Assembly (NCBI GenBank): GCA_025526995.1
Contig: JAHLKG010000004.1
Coordinates: forward strand, 806,001 to 870,000
Direction: 5' to 3'
DNA from: Powellomyces hirtus
Taxonomy: Eukaryota > Chytridiomycota > Chytridiomycetes > Spizellomycetales > Powellomycetaceae
DNA: 64,000 nucleotides
Below the pieces are notes generated by a model. The model had not been told where the DNA came from, ran no database searches, and was given only the letters and a program-made list of their open reading frames with translations. The first letter of the stretch is position 1. Each line of letters opens with the position of its first letter. The position numbers were made by a program, and so were the translations under genes. Shown piece by piece: positions 53,934 to 64,000 of this stretch.

Positions 53934-56133
53934 TCAGTTTTGTGATCTCAACTGAGCCGCGACCATATCTTCGTCTCTCAATAATCCAGCTAGCAGCTCT
54001 GCGCGACGTCGAACGTCCTTATAGACGGCATCACGCTCATCAAGCACGCGGAGCACCCCTTGAACATAGTCAAGCATGTCCGAATCGGGCTGCATCGCGT
54101 CGATTATCAGCGCGCGGTCAAGCTGCATTAGGGACGTGTGCGTACGCAGAGACGCGACATGCGCTGAAAGTAGCGTTTCGTGCTGCGCGAGGATCTGCGA
54201 GGTTAGCGCAGAGTGACTTTGAGGTACCGAGGATGCGACGCCGGATGGTTTGGAGGTCTTCGATGGTTGCTGGAACATCTGCGATGTCGTCGTTGCCCTT
54301 GGGGAAGCCAACCGGGAGGCTGACAAGGCGTCTGTCCACTCTTCGTCGTCTTCGTCTGCGTCATCATCATCATCGTCATTGATATCGTCATCACGCCCAT
54401 CAGTTTTGAAGATCTCGTCATGGTCTAGCTCATCTACGCTCTCCTGTTGAATTCCTGATGCCACAACCGTCGGATCCTGCCTCCGTTGCGCTTTCTTGAG
54501 TTCCTTAACTCGGTCGGCATACCGAAGTGTGTTCAATGAATGTTCCGCAGAGTTGCTGCCGGGGCTGATCGTAGCGATCATCACCGTTTGACTCTTACGG
54601 CCCATGAAGGAGTCTCTCAGAATCTGTGTGAGCTTGCTCGCACGAAACGGAATGTGTCCGCCACCACCGCTGCCACAGCGATGCAACGCGCGAATGCATT
54701 CCTTCAAAGCCAGCAACGATTTGTTGATCTCAGCTCCTTCAAATCGCTCCCGACGCTCTACAACCACGCGGTCTGCGGCGCGCTCGCTGCCCGCAAGATC
54801 CACCAGTGAGAACTTGCCGACAAGTGACCCAGTTTCGTCGTCTCTAAGTCGCATCTGGAAAACGGCATGAGACCGAGACGAGTCTGGATTTGCGTCCGTC
54901 GCTCCAGTTGTTCGCTCGTCACTGCCGACTTTGGCAAGACGCAGCAGCTCCTCCACAGTGGTGACTGCTTCTTCCCGCAGTCCGAGAACGCGAATCACAC
55001 CCGCCTGATCTTCCAGTAACTGGACTCGCGCTTTAGAAGAGAATAGATCATATACATGTCCGCCGTAGATTTCAAAGAAGCTGACGTAGAGCGTCAGACC
55101 TCGACCTGACCGTTTCGCGACATTCAGATGCTCGAGAACATCTTCACACGCATATTCATACATTCCTTTGCTATTGGGGCCCTGTCCAAACATAGTGTGC
55201 GTCTTCCCACTGCCTTGAAGCGAGAGACTCAGTTAGTCCGCTTGATACAGACATATGTCCCAGGCTGGCCCAAGGCTGGCCCGGGCACATTGGGTTTTCA
55301 CCATGCTGCAAAGTTCAATCGTATACCAGTTTGTCCATAAGCAAAAACCGTTCCTCGTGCGCCGTCAAACATTCCTTTCACGAGCGTTTTTGCCGTTGAA
55401 GAGTACACTTCTTTATTGGTGCAGTTCTCATCAAAGACGTGGTCGAACATAAACGTATGGGTCACGATGTCTTTCGTAAGATCGACATGAGTTTTCGGCT
55501 CGTGAAGGTTAATATTCGCGGGTCCGGACGCGCCTCCCGGCTGTGCTGTCACTGTATCAAAGGCCGGGTGCTCCCTGGCATGCAGGGGTCGTTTGCGGAC
55601 GCATACTTTTATTCGAGGGGAGGCCACTGGTTGTGTTGCAGGTGGCGATGCGGTTGTTGACGACGCTCTAGTGGCAGCGCGCCACGCGGCAATTTTCTTT
55701 TGATACATAGCTGCATCACGATCCCCAATCTCCTCTTCCAATGCGGACTTTCTCGCCGCATCCTGATCCCGACGCCTGCTAGCCCGTCGTTCGGCGAGCA
55801 ATGTTATCTGCTGCACGGTTTTAGAGCTTTTTCGTTTGGGCGTCGGAGACGACGACGACCGCGACGCGGTTGTCACGCCCGCCGTGGGGGAAAGCGCTGG
55901 GCTCGCGGCAGGTGAGCTGGTCGGTGATGCGACCAGCATTTCACTATTGCCGCGTTCCAGCTGCTGTTGCCGGATTTTCGCTTGCCTCGCAATGGACGCC
56001 TATTGAGTGGCTTAAAACTTGCGGAGACCAACTGATACCACACGCTTTCCTACTACTTACCTACCTGTACAAACGCTGGAGGTGGTTTGAACGGACTGGC
56101 GTCGCCCTCCGAATGCGATATCTCGTCGCCCAT
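53934..56133 (-). CDS. Kinesin-13 (KIF2/MCAK-type microtubule depolymerase)
   Basis: 673 aa from exons 56133-56065, 55999-55327 and 55213-53934 (introns 65 and 113 bp). Internal-motor kinesin: about 150 residues of Ser/Thr/Pro-rich and coiled sequence precede the motor. The motor opens with RIKVCVRKRPL and contains the P-loop GQTGSGKTHT (restored by intron 2 splicing), switch I SSRSHAVFQ, switch II LVDLAGSERA, and INKSLLALKECIRAL and FRASKLTQILRDSF typical of kinesin-13. The short first exon (MGDEISHSEGDASPF) is supported by phase and by the AVFVQ-type junction. After the motor come an acidic run (DDINDDDDDDADEDDEEW) and a C-terminal helical tail. Kinesin-13 shortens spindle and flagellar microtubules instead of walking. 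Confidence 0.93.
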
Positions 56134-57138
56134 CGTCTTGTGGTTATATGAAGCAGGGCGAGTTCTTTGGGAAGCAAAGTGCGCTAGAAGTTTACTAAGA
56201 TATATGTATCAGCGGAAGTCTTCTTATATTGTTCTGCCTGGACAACCAGATGCACCTTACCCTAAGTACCTTTATAGTAAAAAATGCCGCAAGCGGAATG
56301 GTGTTGAAGTGACAAAACGCGACGCGTGACGTTACCACATAAAAACCAAAAACTGGCTTGTTGCTTGAATAGTACACGTCCGCAAGATAACTGCTTGAAT
56401 TCCAAGCGGACAAGGATGACTTCAAGTACTTCCAATGACCCGATTGTAATCTAGTTTTGTGTTTCGTGATATTCGGCAATGAGAGAGTATACCGTAATAG
56501 TATACGTACATACATTGAGAGGCGCATTTGGCGCCCAGTCATATATAACTTTCGGGGTGTGATCTAAGGTGCACTTTCACGGGTTTCGTTTCCTTCTCGA
56601 CCTGGATGCGACGAGATTTATATGACGGACGCTTGTCGAGCTCGATTACAATATCCGATCGATCAACCATGATTGAGTTTTTACAACATTAGTTAGCCAT
56701 ACCATCTGGTCTGATAGACTTCGTAATGCCTGCCTGGGAGGAAGCCGCGGAGAGGGTTAGGAATAGCTTCCTCGCAGACGCTCGTCGATAACCTCAATGG
56801 CCACGAGAAGATTTTGATCCAGCTGGTACTGGTCTCAATACTAAGAGGAGAATTCCAAAATCTGCTGGCTTAATGATTTATTGGTATAATACCCGTTTAG
56901 GGTTTTGGTAATCGATTCTCGGCTGAGTCCAGTCGGTTTACATGTTGGTCGAGTCAGATTGGAACTGCCGGCCTTCCAGTCAAAGTCATCCATGATGGAA
57001 ATATTTTGGCAAGCAATTCCCAGATTCGACAAGCACCAAAATGATGGAGTCTTGGTTGCAATGCTCAAAGACGCCTTCCATATCATTTTGGAATGGTATA
57101 TCCTGCTACCCATAATGTCTACCTCAATCAATCTCGTT
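56134..57138. other. Intergenic: kinesin-13 promoter and receptor 3' flank, with tRNA relic
   Basis: 1 kb without a protein gene. Holds the tRNA-Pro pseudogene at 56867-56930. The left part is the kinesin-13 upstream region; the right end the 3' flank of the seven-TM receptor. Confidence 0.5.
56867..56930 (+). pseudogene. Degenerate tRNA-Pro(AGG) copy
   Basis: About 64 nt alignable end to end with the intact tRNA-Pro genes, on the opposite strand to them. It keeps GGTATAATACCCG, TTTAGGG and CGATTCTCGGCTGAG. Most substitutions are C-to-T or G-to-A. About seven bases of anticodon stem/variable/T-stem are lost, and the acceptor and anticodon stems no longer pair. The flanking 56 kb region has no matching protein gene to explain it. 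It cannot fold as a working tRNA. Confidence 0.85.
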
Positions 57139-58882
57139 TTACAGTCTATCCAGTTCGTCCGCTGCCTCTGCTTCTTGCACGTGGATAGAGTCTTGCAAAG
57201 CATCGACGGCCTTGTCCGTTCCCATGGAGGTACTTTCGCCTCCAACCCGACTGCTGGTTGACGCGTTCACCCGCATACTAGGTTTGCGTTGTGCCCCTTT
57301 GAGGAACTTATTGATGTCGTTGTCGCGGACCAGTAACACGCGTACGATATGGAACATGAAAGATCTCTTGCCATCAGAGACCCGTGGGATGAGATGGGTC
57401 TTTTTCCCTGCGATGCTACTCGTCTGGTCGAGCGAGTCACCATTCGAGTTTTGTTTGATGCCACTGTGTGTTGGTGACGTCGCGATGTTTAATGAAGATA
57501 TCTTTGACGGCGTAGGCGACGAAACATCTCGTAGTGCGCGTTGAGATACCATAGGTAGTGGTTCAGCAGCCTTGAAATGACGAAGGTAGTGCTTATAAAC
57601 CAGATAGATGCGCGCGCTGTTGTATGCGTTGTGAAACGACGGATCGAAAATAAAGAAAATCAGTGCATGTAAAGCTCCCTGAAGGGAGAGAATCATGGTA
57701 ACAAATTTAGCGAGCAAGTTCATCATTGTCTGAGCGAATGTACTTTGAAGATTACCATTGCACTGCTCATGAAGTTTGCGGCGGCCCACAGCCAAACGGA
57801 GGAATAATCGGTCATGTGATATTGAATGTCGGAAGCAAGTGACCATACGTGCGCCAGGATTGGGACCACGCAGTACCATTGAATTCTTTGCACTGCACGG
57901 CGCACCAGTCGTTCTGTGTTAGAAAATGGCCGGTTTTGGGTAACCGACTCGACGGCCATGTCGCTGCCGCCCTTTGAGGAGCCTCCCATTGGTCGATGGA
58001 CAGACCACTGGAACAACAGTCCACATGCAAAACAAAAGCAGCAAACTGCTAGCACCCAGGCATAATACGTCCCCCTGGAGAGTCAAAAGGTAAGTTGAAT
58101 GGCGCAACGTCAGTATGGTCGGCCGTCACAAAAGCTGCGTTACACCTCAACGTATGCAGCAACAGTGGCCAGAAATGTAGCGAGTACTCACCACTGCCAG
58201 GCAAATGCTGCATCCACATCACTCTCGATCTCAGGGTCAATCCGATACCAACATTCTGCTCCATCATATCCGAAACGGCCAGCACATAGTGCCGAGAGAG
58301 GGACGACGAGGGCCACCACGGCACTGACGCTGTAGTAAATTCTCTCGATTGGGCGATCTGAACCGACTTTGATTACGAAGACGAGCAGTAGGTTCAATCC
58401 AATGGACGCCGTCGAGAAAAGGCTGCCAAGCAGGAACGCTAGTTGCAGAAACATAGTAGCTGCACAAAGCTTGTCTTCTGCCGCCGATTGCGGCAAGGCG
58501 GAGAGCAGATAGAACATCGCGTATAGAAAGTCGCATACAATGCCGACCATCACGAGCTTCAAGGACACTCGCTTGGCCTTAAGGAAAAAAAGTAAGTCAA
58601 AGAAGTAGAAAGGGCGAAGCTGAATTGTGCCTCAACCTACAAGCTTTGGTTGATATCGGAGCATGACTGCATATATTATCAAAACAATGGTACACAGAAC
58701 CAGCGACAATCCGCTCTGCAATCCCAACCAAGGATGGAAGACGGCAAGTCAATGGAAACAGAATCGACTGAGTTTTTAACCCTCCATAGGTGTCTTACCC
58801 CGGCCTTGCTGGCCCGATCGAAGAGCAAGGTCTCTTCATCAGTGATATCAATCGCCTCACGGTCAAGGTCTGGATCGGACAT
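57139..58882 (-). CDS. Seven-transmembrane receptor, cAMP-receptor/class-E-like GPCR
   Basis: 467 aa from exons 58882-58799, 58715-58641, 58577-58192, 58074-57756 and 57678-57139; introns 83, 63, 117 and 77 bp, all phase-consistent. Short acidic N-terminus, then seven hydrophobic helices: LVLCTIVLIIYAVM, LVMVGIVCDFLYAMFYL, MFLQLAFLLGSLFSTA, VSAVVALVVPLSAL, WVLAVCCFCFACGLLF, WYCVVPILAHVWSLA, AAANFMSSAMGALHALI. A Cys before TM3 (EDKLCAAT) and one in loop 2 (GAECWYRI) would form the usual disulphide. The tail of about 150 residues is Ser/Thr-rich, with likely phosphorylation sites. The layout resembles Dictyostelium cAR and fungal Git3/GPR-type receptors. Ligand unknown; in a zoospore it could sense chemoattractants or nutrients. 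Confidence 0.8.
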
Positions 58883-59275
58883 CTTGCAGTGAACAAAAGT
58901 TTTTCTGGAATGGCAGGTTGACCGTGTGCTTTTTTTCTCGCAGAGTTGACAACATTGGTTATTTATAAATATCTTTTACATTGCTTTGCCGGCGACGCAG
59001 AAAACCCAGTAGCGGCTTTACTATGAACCTAATATCTAAAAATGGCACCTTTGGTTGGGTGTCGTGTGGCTTCCCCATGGAGGGCGGCGTTCCGGATTTC
59101 GCGGCTTACGTGGGCATATTGTGTGCATGTTGTGTGCATTGATACGCGTCTTTTTCGAATAGTAATCTCCACCGACTGGTGTTTGCTTTGTCAGCATTTC
59201 CACAGCCTGCTAGTGCTGGACTTGTTGACATTCACCTGTGCAGGGCAGTTGGCAACGAGAACAGTGGCAAGAGGG
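58883..59275. promoter_or_regulatory. Divergent promoter, receptor and RPAP1
   Basis: 393 bp between the receptor start and the preferred RPAP1 start. The RPAP1 frame stays open upstream to an ATG at 59042, so part of this interval may be coding. A TATA-rich patch (tatttataaatatc) lies at about 58960-58973. Confidence 0.5.
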
Positions 59276-62200
59276 ATGGCTTATCGTGGTATAGAACGAC
59301 CCAAGATCGAGGAAGATGAGGATGAACTATTGCGTCTGAATCAGAGCTTTGCGGCCGCACCGCCGGCAAAGCCAGCCGCAGGCTCGGTGCGCATGAAGCA
59401 AACCAGAATTTCCGTGCCGGAGGTAACAGCATGGCCTGCCCGAGGTCCAGGAATATCGTTTGAGGACGATGATGATGAGTCAGCTGAACCAGTACCTGCG
59501 AAGAAACGTTCCCTTTTTGCCGAGAGGAGGGCAAGGCGGGACAAGGCTCAACTACAGCACGACCATGGCCGAACTGGGACGGAAGAAACGAATCGACCAC
59601 GGAGAGGCATTGAATCCGCCGATATGAATCTGGGTCTTGTATTGTCCGATATTGTGGAAAAAGAGCCTGCTGTGCCAAATCTACCAGTACGATCGGATTC
59701 TGCACTGTCAATCACGGGGTTTCCAGCAGTAGTACACCGTTCCGAGCGTGCACCGAAAGATCAAACAAAACGACACACTCAGACCCCAGCTGCGTTGTTC
59801 ACCAAAGCAACAGTGCCTGAGTCCATAGAAGGAGGAAACGGCGTGCATGAAGAGAATTTGCGGACGCTCGAGTCCATGTCTATGACAGAGATCGAGGAGG
59901 CTCAAGCAGAGATACGAGCCAAACTCGATCCTTCTTTGATAGCAATGCTGGAAGCCAGAGCTTCTAAAAAATATGGAGAGCCTACTGATTCGGAGCATAG
60001 TCGGACTAAACGCAGCCAGAATGAAAGCAATATCAAGAGTGCCGTCAAGGAGCTATCCAAAGAGAGTGAGATCGAGATGACGGTGCTACCTCAACCTTTA
60101 TCGAATGCAGTCTCTCAGCTGAAAGGGAAGGTGGACGGTGGGAACCTCCCGGACCTTTCATGGATTCCACAGGACCAGCTGGAGTATGAAAAACTGGAGT
60201 GGACTGCTGACCTTCCTGACGACCAACAACCCCCGCTTCCGAGTCAGGACGCGTCAGATCTGCGGTTCGGCTTTTCCGGAGAGGTGATCGAGATGGACAA
60301 GGATATTCCACATCATCATGGTTTACATCATCATGGAGACGAGCCAATGAAGGCAGGATATTCTGTTGACGAGTTACTATCCTTATCGCGCAGTACGGCG
60401 CCTTCCCAGCGAGCCTTGGCTCTACGGATCCTTGCGACTATAGTGGCGAATCTGTACAATAATGTCTATAGTCCGTTGCTGTCTCGACCGTTAGCATGGG
60501 TGCTCATCCGAAAAAACTACTTGCTCCATCTGCGCGTCGCGCTGGACGACACGCACGAGACTGTCCTTGCAAGTAGCTTGGCTGGTATAGCAGCATCGCT
60601 AGGTTGTGGCTCTCTGATAACGGACGGCGAGGAGCTTTGTTGGGACGAGCTGGCGCGTGGCCGTCTCGGTCATCGTGTCTTTGCAATATCGGTAGCCAGT
60701 CAGGAGTTCTTTCGTGTGCGTGCGACAGGTATTGGGAAGGTCTCGGACGAGGTTGAAAACGACGGTTCCTTGGAAGGCGTTACATCGCTCATGCGTCGCG
60801 ACGCGATCTCTGGGCTTCTTGCGAGCAACATACTCGCTCGCTTCTCGTATCTCATGCAAACGAGGGAGCTTCCAGTGGCGGTGGTCAACGACGTCTTGAG
60901 CATTCTGACACGGGTGTGCCGGCATTCTCAAGCTGCCTCTCAACAAGTTGCTGAATGCAATGGACTTGTGCAGATCATTCATGGCAAATTCATAAGCGCA
61001 CCGTGGCCACCGATCAACTCTGAGAGCGGCTATGAGCGGTTGGCGGCGTTGAAGGTAGTGCGGATGCTTTGCCAAAGTGACGTGGAAGTGGCGATGAGCT
61101 TGATCAAGTTTGGAATTGTTCACGATGCAGTGGGATACGCGTTTGTGAATCCCAAGCAGCTTCCAAGTGCACTCAAGAACTTGGGATGGCAACTGCAGGC
61201 AGAAACGTGGTTCCTGTTGAACGTCCTGTTTTCTATGCGGCTGTCGGCTTCGGTGTTCGACGAGTACCGAGGTCCACTTTTCGAGGCTGGACGACTGTTA
61301 TTCGCCACAAGTTCGCCAAGTGAGGATGATCTTGACTCACCAATGGACACGACAAAGATTATGTATCTCCGCATGTTGACGGCTCTCCTCACGGCCTTCG
61401 GCGAGATGCTCGACGTCGGTGGATCGGATGATGGAATGCAACCGTTCATTGACCTAGCCTTCATCCCGACAAGATCATACTCCTGCTCCCATGTGTGGGA
61501 TTTCTTGGCCGCCTATGGACGTTGCCTCATCGTCAACAATTGCGGGAAAGCGGAAGTATATTTAAAGCGCGTCGCAAAACTATTCGAAGCCCATGACATC
61601 AATGGAGATACTGTCAATGTACCGTTTCGGGCCGAAGTATGGTCAGAACTCCACAAAGCAACGGCAGGAGTGGTTAACTCGGCTTCGATGCCTCTGGGGC
61701 AGCACTTTGTGGGACTGCACGATCGAAGCCGAGTCGATGCTGCTCGTGCTTTGGTGCGTCTGAATCAGTTCTACGATGGTTTTGTCTCCTTCCTTGAGAT
61801 TCTAGGCGGGCTCAATAGCGCATCCCCGGAGTGGGACAAATTCACCGAATCGCTCCTCAGCCATCCCGACATGCAACGGTTAGTACTCAGAATCATCGAG
61901 GGTTCAGCGAATCTCACTACAGTCGGCGACTGGATCCGGTGCTTCCTTCCCGGGGAAGGGGCTCTCTTATATGGTTGGCTCGCTTCTAAAAATATGCAAG
62001 GAGATCTCGTCACAAATTGTGCGGTCGCCCTGGCTGCGCTTCCTTTGTTGCTACCGGGCGATGAATTCATGGCAGGCAGGCTGCTGAACATGTGCATACT
62101 TCACCCACGCGTGCAGGAAGCACTTGCAATTTCCGCCGGTGTGCCCTTGCGCGAAGCCGACAAGCTTTCCATGAGCAAACTGCAAGACTTGCTGGATTAT

Positions 62201-63229
62201 GGTTTATACAGTGACGCGGCATTGCAAAAATCCGAGGCTCTGTATGGTCGGAGGACACATCAAGTGACAACCCTGTTGACGGAAGGCAGTGCTTCCAGCG
62301 TCAGTATGCCCGCTCGCAACGACTGGATGTTTTCGCCATTCCAGCGGCTCTTGATGGAATCACAACAATTTGGACATCTCATCGCTGAAGCCCGGAAGAT
62401 GGGCAAGCTACGGGAAGATGGAGACGATCTTGTAGTAGAATGCCTGCGATTGATTGATAGGATTGAGACATGCATACCTTTCGATTGGTACCGGCGTCAG
62501 CTTCCTGACGCCGTTAAAATTGCTCGTCTCATGTGCATTTTCTTGCTCCCATCTTCCACTTCCGCACAGGAGATATTTGCACTTGATAGCGTGTCCGCCA
62601 TGCTGTCCGCAGCTCTGGTGCGCTACACGTCTGACGAGTCTGCATGGGAACGATACGACTTGGACAAAGCATGTGGAGGCAAGAGTAGATTTTACCACCT
62701 GTATCAAAGTCTAGTCGAGCAGTTCGCGGCTGTTTCCTTCGGTGATGTGGTCTTTGCGCGCTATCTACTGCTCCCGATCTCTATGCGCTATCCGGTCGAT
62801 TATCGAGAGCTTTTTTGGAACGAGTTATACGACATCCTTCCTGCATTCACAATGGATATGAAGAATGTGGCAGCAGCTGGCGAATTTCTCGACTACTTTG
62901 AGCCGATTGAAAGCGAGGAAAAGATTGTACTAATGTATATCCGGGCTATCGCTGACAGGAAAGTAACGTTGAACACGACGCCACTTTTATTCCACATCGC
63001 TGTGCACCATGTCAGCGGATTGCTGTTTGGTGAAGAGCACAGGGTGTCGGCTTCGCGCACCAATGTAGGCAAACAGGTCACGGCACTATTGGGTCAAACG
63101 ACCCTCGATTGTATTGTGGAGTGGGGCGGAATCACCACCGAAGGAGATGCGAAGGAGCGCGTTTCCGGCGATGCGCTGGTGGTCAGGAGGGCGGAGCTGC
63201 AGCAGTTTGCGCCATACAAGTTCAAGTAG
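59276..63229 (+). CDS. RPAP1 (RNA polymerase II-associated protein 1), intronless
   Basis: 1317 aa. RPAP1 helps assemble RNA polymerase II in the cytoplasm and move it to the nucleus; the plant homologue is MINIYO. N-terminal acidic region with SLFAERRARRDK. RPAP1-N-like helix EIEEAQAEIRAKLDPSLI followed by LEARASKKYG. The signature C-domain has DLRFGFSGEVI, HHHGLHHHGDEPMKAGYS, DELLSLSRST and QRALALRILA. The rest is a helical HEAT-like solenoid to the C-terminus. I prefer the ATG at 59276 (GGGATGGC before AYRGIERPK). The ATG at 59042 would add 78 hydrophobic, Cys-rich residues with no match to the family. No intron in almost 4 kb. Confidence 0.92.
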   Translation: MAYRGIERPKIEEDEDELLRLNQSFAAAPPAKPAAGSVRMKQTRISVPEVTAWPARGPGISFEDDDDESAEPVPAKKRSLFAERRARRDKAQLQHDHGRTGTEETNRPRRGIESADMNLGLVLSDIVEKEPAVPNLPVRSDSALSITGFPAVVHRSERAPKDQTKRHTQTPAALFTKATVPESIEGGNGVHEENLRTLESMSMTEIEEAQAEIRAKLDPSLIAMLEARASKKYGEPTDSEHSRTKRSQNESNIKSAVKELSKESEIEMTVLPQPLSNAVSQLKGKVDGGNLPDLSWIPQDQLEYEKLEWTADLPDDQQPPLPSQDASDLRFGFSGEVIEMDKDIPHHHGLHHHGDEPMKAGYSVDELLSLSRSTAPSQRALALRILATIVANLYNNVYSPLLSRPLAWVLIRKNYLLHLRVALDDTHETVLASSLAGIAASLGCGSLITDGEELCWDELARGRLGHRVFAISVASQEFFRVRATGIGKVSDEVENDGSLEGVTSLMRRDAISGLLASNILARFSYLMQTRELPVAVVNDVLSILTRVCRHSQAASQQVAECNGLVQIIHGKFISAPWPPINSESGYERLAALKVVRMLCQSDVEVAMSLIKFGIVHDAVGYAFVNPKQLPSALKNLGWQLQAETWFLLNVLFSMRLSASVFDEYRGPLFEAGRLLFATSSPSEDDLDSPMDTTKIMYLRMLTALLTAFGEMLDVGGSDDGMQPFIDLAFIPTRSYSCSHVWDFLAAYGRCLIVNNCGKAEVYLKRVAKLFEAHDINGDTVNVPFRAEVWSELHKATAGVVNSASMPLGQHFVGLHDRSRVDAARALVRLNQFYDGFVSFLEILGGLNSASPEWDKFTESLLSHPDMQRLVLRIIEGSANLTTVGDWIRCFLPGEGALLYGWLASKNMQGDLVTNCAVALAALPLLLPGDEFMAGRLLNMCILHPRVQEALAISAGVPLREADKLSMSKLQDLLDYGLYSDAALQKSEALYGRRTHQVTTLLTEGSASSVSMPARNDWMFSPFQRLLMESQQFGHLIAEARKMGKLREDGDDLVVECLRLIDRIETCIPFDWYRRQLPDAVKIARLMCIFLLPSSTSAQEIFALDSVSAMLSAALVRYTSDESAWERYDLDKACGGKSRFYHLYQSLVEQFAAVSFGDVVFARYLLLPISMRYPVDYRELFWNELYDILPAFTMDMKNVAAAGEFLDYFEPIESEEKIVLMYIRAIADRKVTLNTTPLLFHIAVHHVSGLLFGEEHRVSASRTNVGKQVTALLGQTTLDCIVEWGGITTEGDAKERVSGDALVVRRAELQQFAPYKFK

Positions 63230-63331
63230 AGAAATTACACCCGACTGGCGTATATCGCAGGCGTTTATGAGCCACTGTACATAATTCTTTACGCATAGCT
63301 CTCATCTTCTATAGCCACATTATAACGTAAT

Positions 63332-64000
63332 TCAATTGTACAATCTCAAATACAAACTCTTCAGCAGTCTTGCCTCACTGCTAACGTTATTTCTACCACC
63401 ATCTCTTGCCCTGGCGGAAGCAGACGTTGCAGTACTAGCGGGCTGTCCCGCTCCGGCTCCTGTGCTCTGCTGAGCGCTCCCACTGTTTCCTCCTCCCATG
63501 ACGTCCGATAAAGGATTATTAACAACGGCGGGTATCTGCCGTCCGTGGAGTTCGCAGGTGTCAAAAAATTGCAGAATTTCTTGGAATACAGAGTCCTTCA
63601 GGAGAATCATGTGCTTCGCGAGCATCTCGAAAAGGGAGGCGAAACATCGCTTGGCATAGTACCATGTATCTGTCCCAAGCTATCAATGCAGGAGAGACGA
63701 GACGATCAGCAGTGCTGCAACATCCCGAGGGTCAATGACCAGGCTGCTTTACCTTCTTGTTGAACGGCTCCAAACTCTTCATGATTCTCGTGATGCCAAA
63801 CTCGTAGTTCCCTTTCGCGCAGTACAGAGTCCCAATGACGAGATTCACTATGCAAAGGTGGTAGGTGCGCTTTGTGGGATCCTCGTACGCGAGACGCTCT
63901 TCCTCCTTTTCAATCTTTCGCATAAGCTCTTCAGCTTCTTCGTTCTGAGATGTCATGATGTAGGATACGCAGAGGTTTGCTAGTACAATTGCTGTGACTT
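63332..64000 (-). CDS. IFT70/TTC30 intraflagellar-transport protein, C-terminal part, 5' end beyond window
   Basis: TPR-superhelix subunit of IFT complex B, needed to build flagella. Two exons are visible: 63998-63753 (open to the window edge) and 63679-63332, with a 73 bp intron. The sequence follows the family closely: LANLCVSYIMTSQNEEAEEL, KGNYEFGITRIMKSLEP, WYYAKRCFASLFEMLAKHM and HGRQIPAVV. The last about 60 residues differ: a Gly/Ser/Ala-rich insert (MGGGNSGSAQQS, then STATSASARARDGG) separates IPAVVNNPL from the closing EARLLKSLYLRLYN. The rest of the gene lies beyond 64000. Confidence 0.93.

Noticed and set aside
54360..54400. CAT-rich tract that looks like a microsatellite
   Set aside because: It encodes the acidic Asp run of kinesin-13 after the motor; explained by coding sequence.
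59042..59275. Upstream in-frame extension of RPAP1 (78 residues)
   Set aside because: Hydrophobic, Cys-rich and unlike the acidic RPAP1 N-terminus; the ATG at 59276 starts the family-like sequence.
1..64000. CRISPR arrays, transposons, insertion sequences, viral inserts
   Set aside because: No regularly spaced repeats, transposase, reverse transcriptase, integrase or viral hallmark frames were seen on either strand.

Overview
This is nuclear DNA from a flagellated (zoosporic) fungus, most likely a chytrid-type lineage. Genes are split by short introns of about 52 to 127 bp with GT...AG borders. The window encodes an axonemal dynein heavy chain and the intraflagellar-transport protein IFT70, which non-flagellated fungi lack. 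It also has fungus-style genes such as an Fet3-like multicopper oxidase. GC content is near 50 percent and there are three nuclear-type tRNAs.

Layout. 1-1273: start-truncated view of a zinc alcohol dehydrogenase and a tRNA-Gln. About 1869-16232: six genes that read as a specialised-metabolism locus: a secreted SGNH hydrolase, a lactonase-like metallo-beta-lactamase, an OleD-like 3-beta-HSD-type reductase, a one-module NRPS, an OleC-like beta-lactone synthetase fused to a GNAT acetyltransferase, and an OleA-like ketoacyl synthase III. 17059-18961: Sel1-repeat protein. 20098-33533: 14-exon dynein heavy chain, head to head with an intronless 7.1 kb DOCK-family GEF (34071-41171). 41474-42704: small multi-exon protein with a p25-alpha-like motif. 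43159-43230: tRNA-Pro. 43771-45653: multicopper oxidase. 46025-48172: divergent pair of pyrroline-5-carboxylate reductase and a prolyl-4-hydroxylase-like oxygenase. 50242-51744: Zds-like low-complexity protein. 53697-53768: second tRNA-Pro. 53934-56133: kinesin-13. 56867-56930: tRNA-Pro relic. 57139-58882: seven-TM receptor. 59276-63229: RPAP1. 63332-64000: 3' end of IFT70.

Main discovery candidate. The OleA, OleD and OleC homologues plus a single-module NRPS reproduce the gene set of bacterial beta-lactone lipase inhibitors (the lipstatin lst type: KAS III, acyl-CoA-ligase-like lactone synthetase, 3-beta-HSD-like reductase, NRPS). The NRPS adenylation pocket reads D-L-T-K-V-G-E-V-G-K, nearly the published asparagine code, and an N-acetyltransferase domain is fused to the lactone synthetase. 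Together these predict an N-acetyl-asparaginyl ester of a 2-alkyl-3-hydroxy-alkanoate beta-lactone, that is, an esterastin-like product. All four core genes carry normal introns, so the locus is resident in a eukaryotic genome and not bacterial contamination. One caution: the OleA-like enzyme has Ile where bacterial OleA has its catalytic Glu.

Flagellar theme. Dynein, kinesin-13, IFT70 and possibly the p25-alpha-like protein fit a motile zoospore. The seven-TM receptor and the DOCK GEF would suit chemotaxis and cell crawling.
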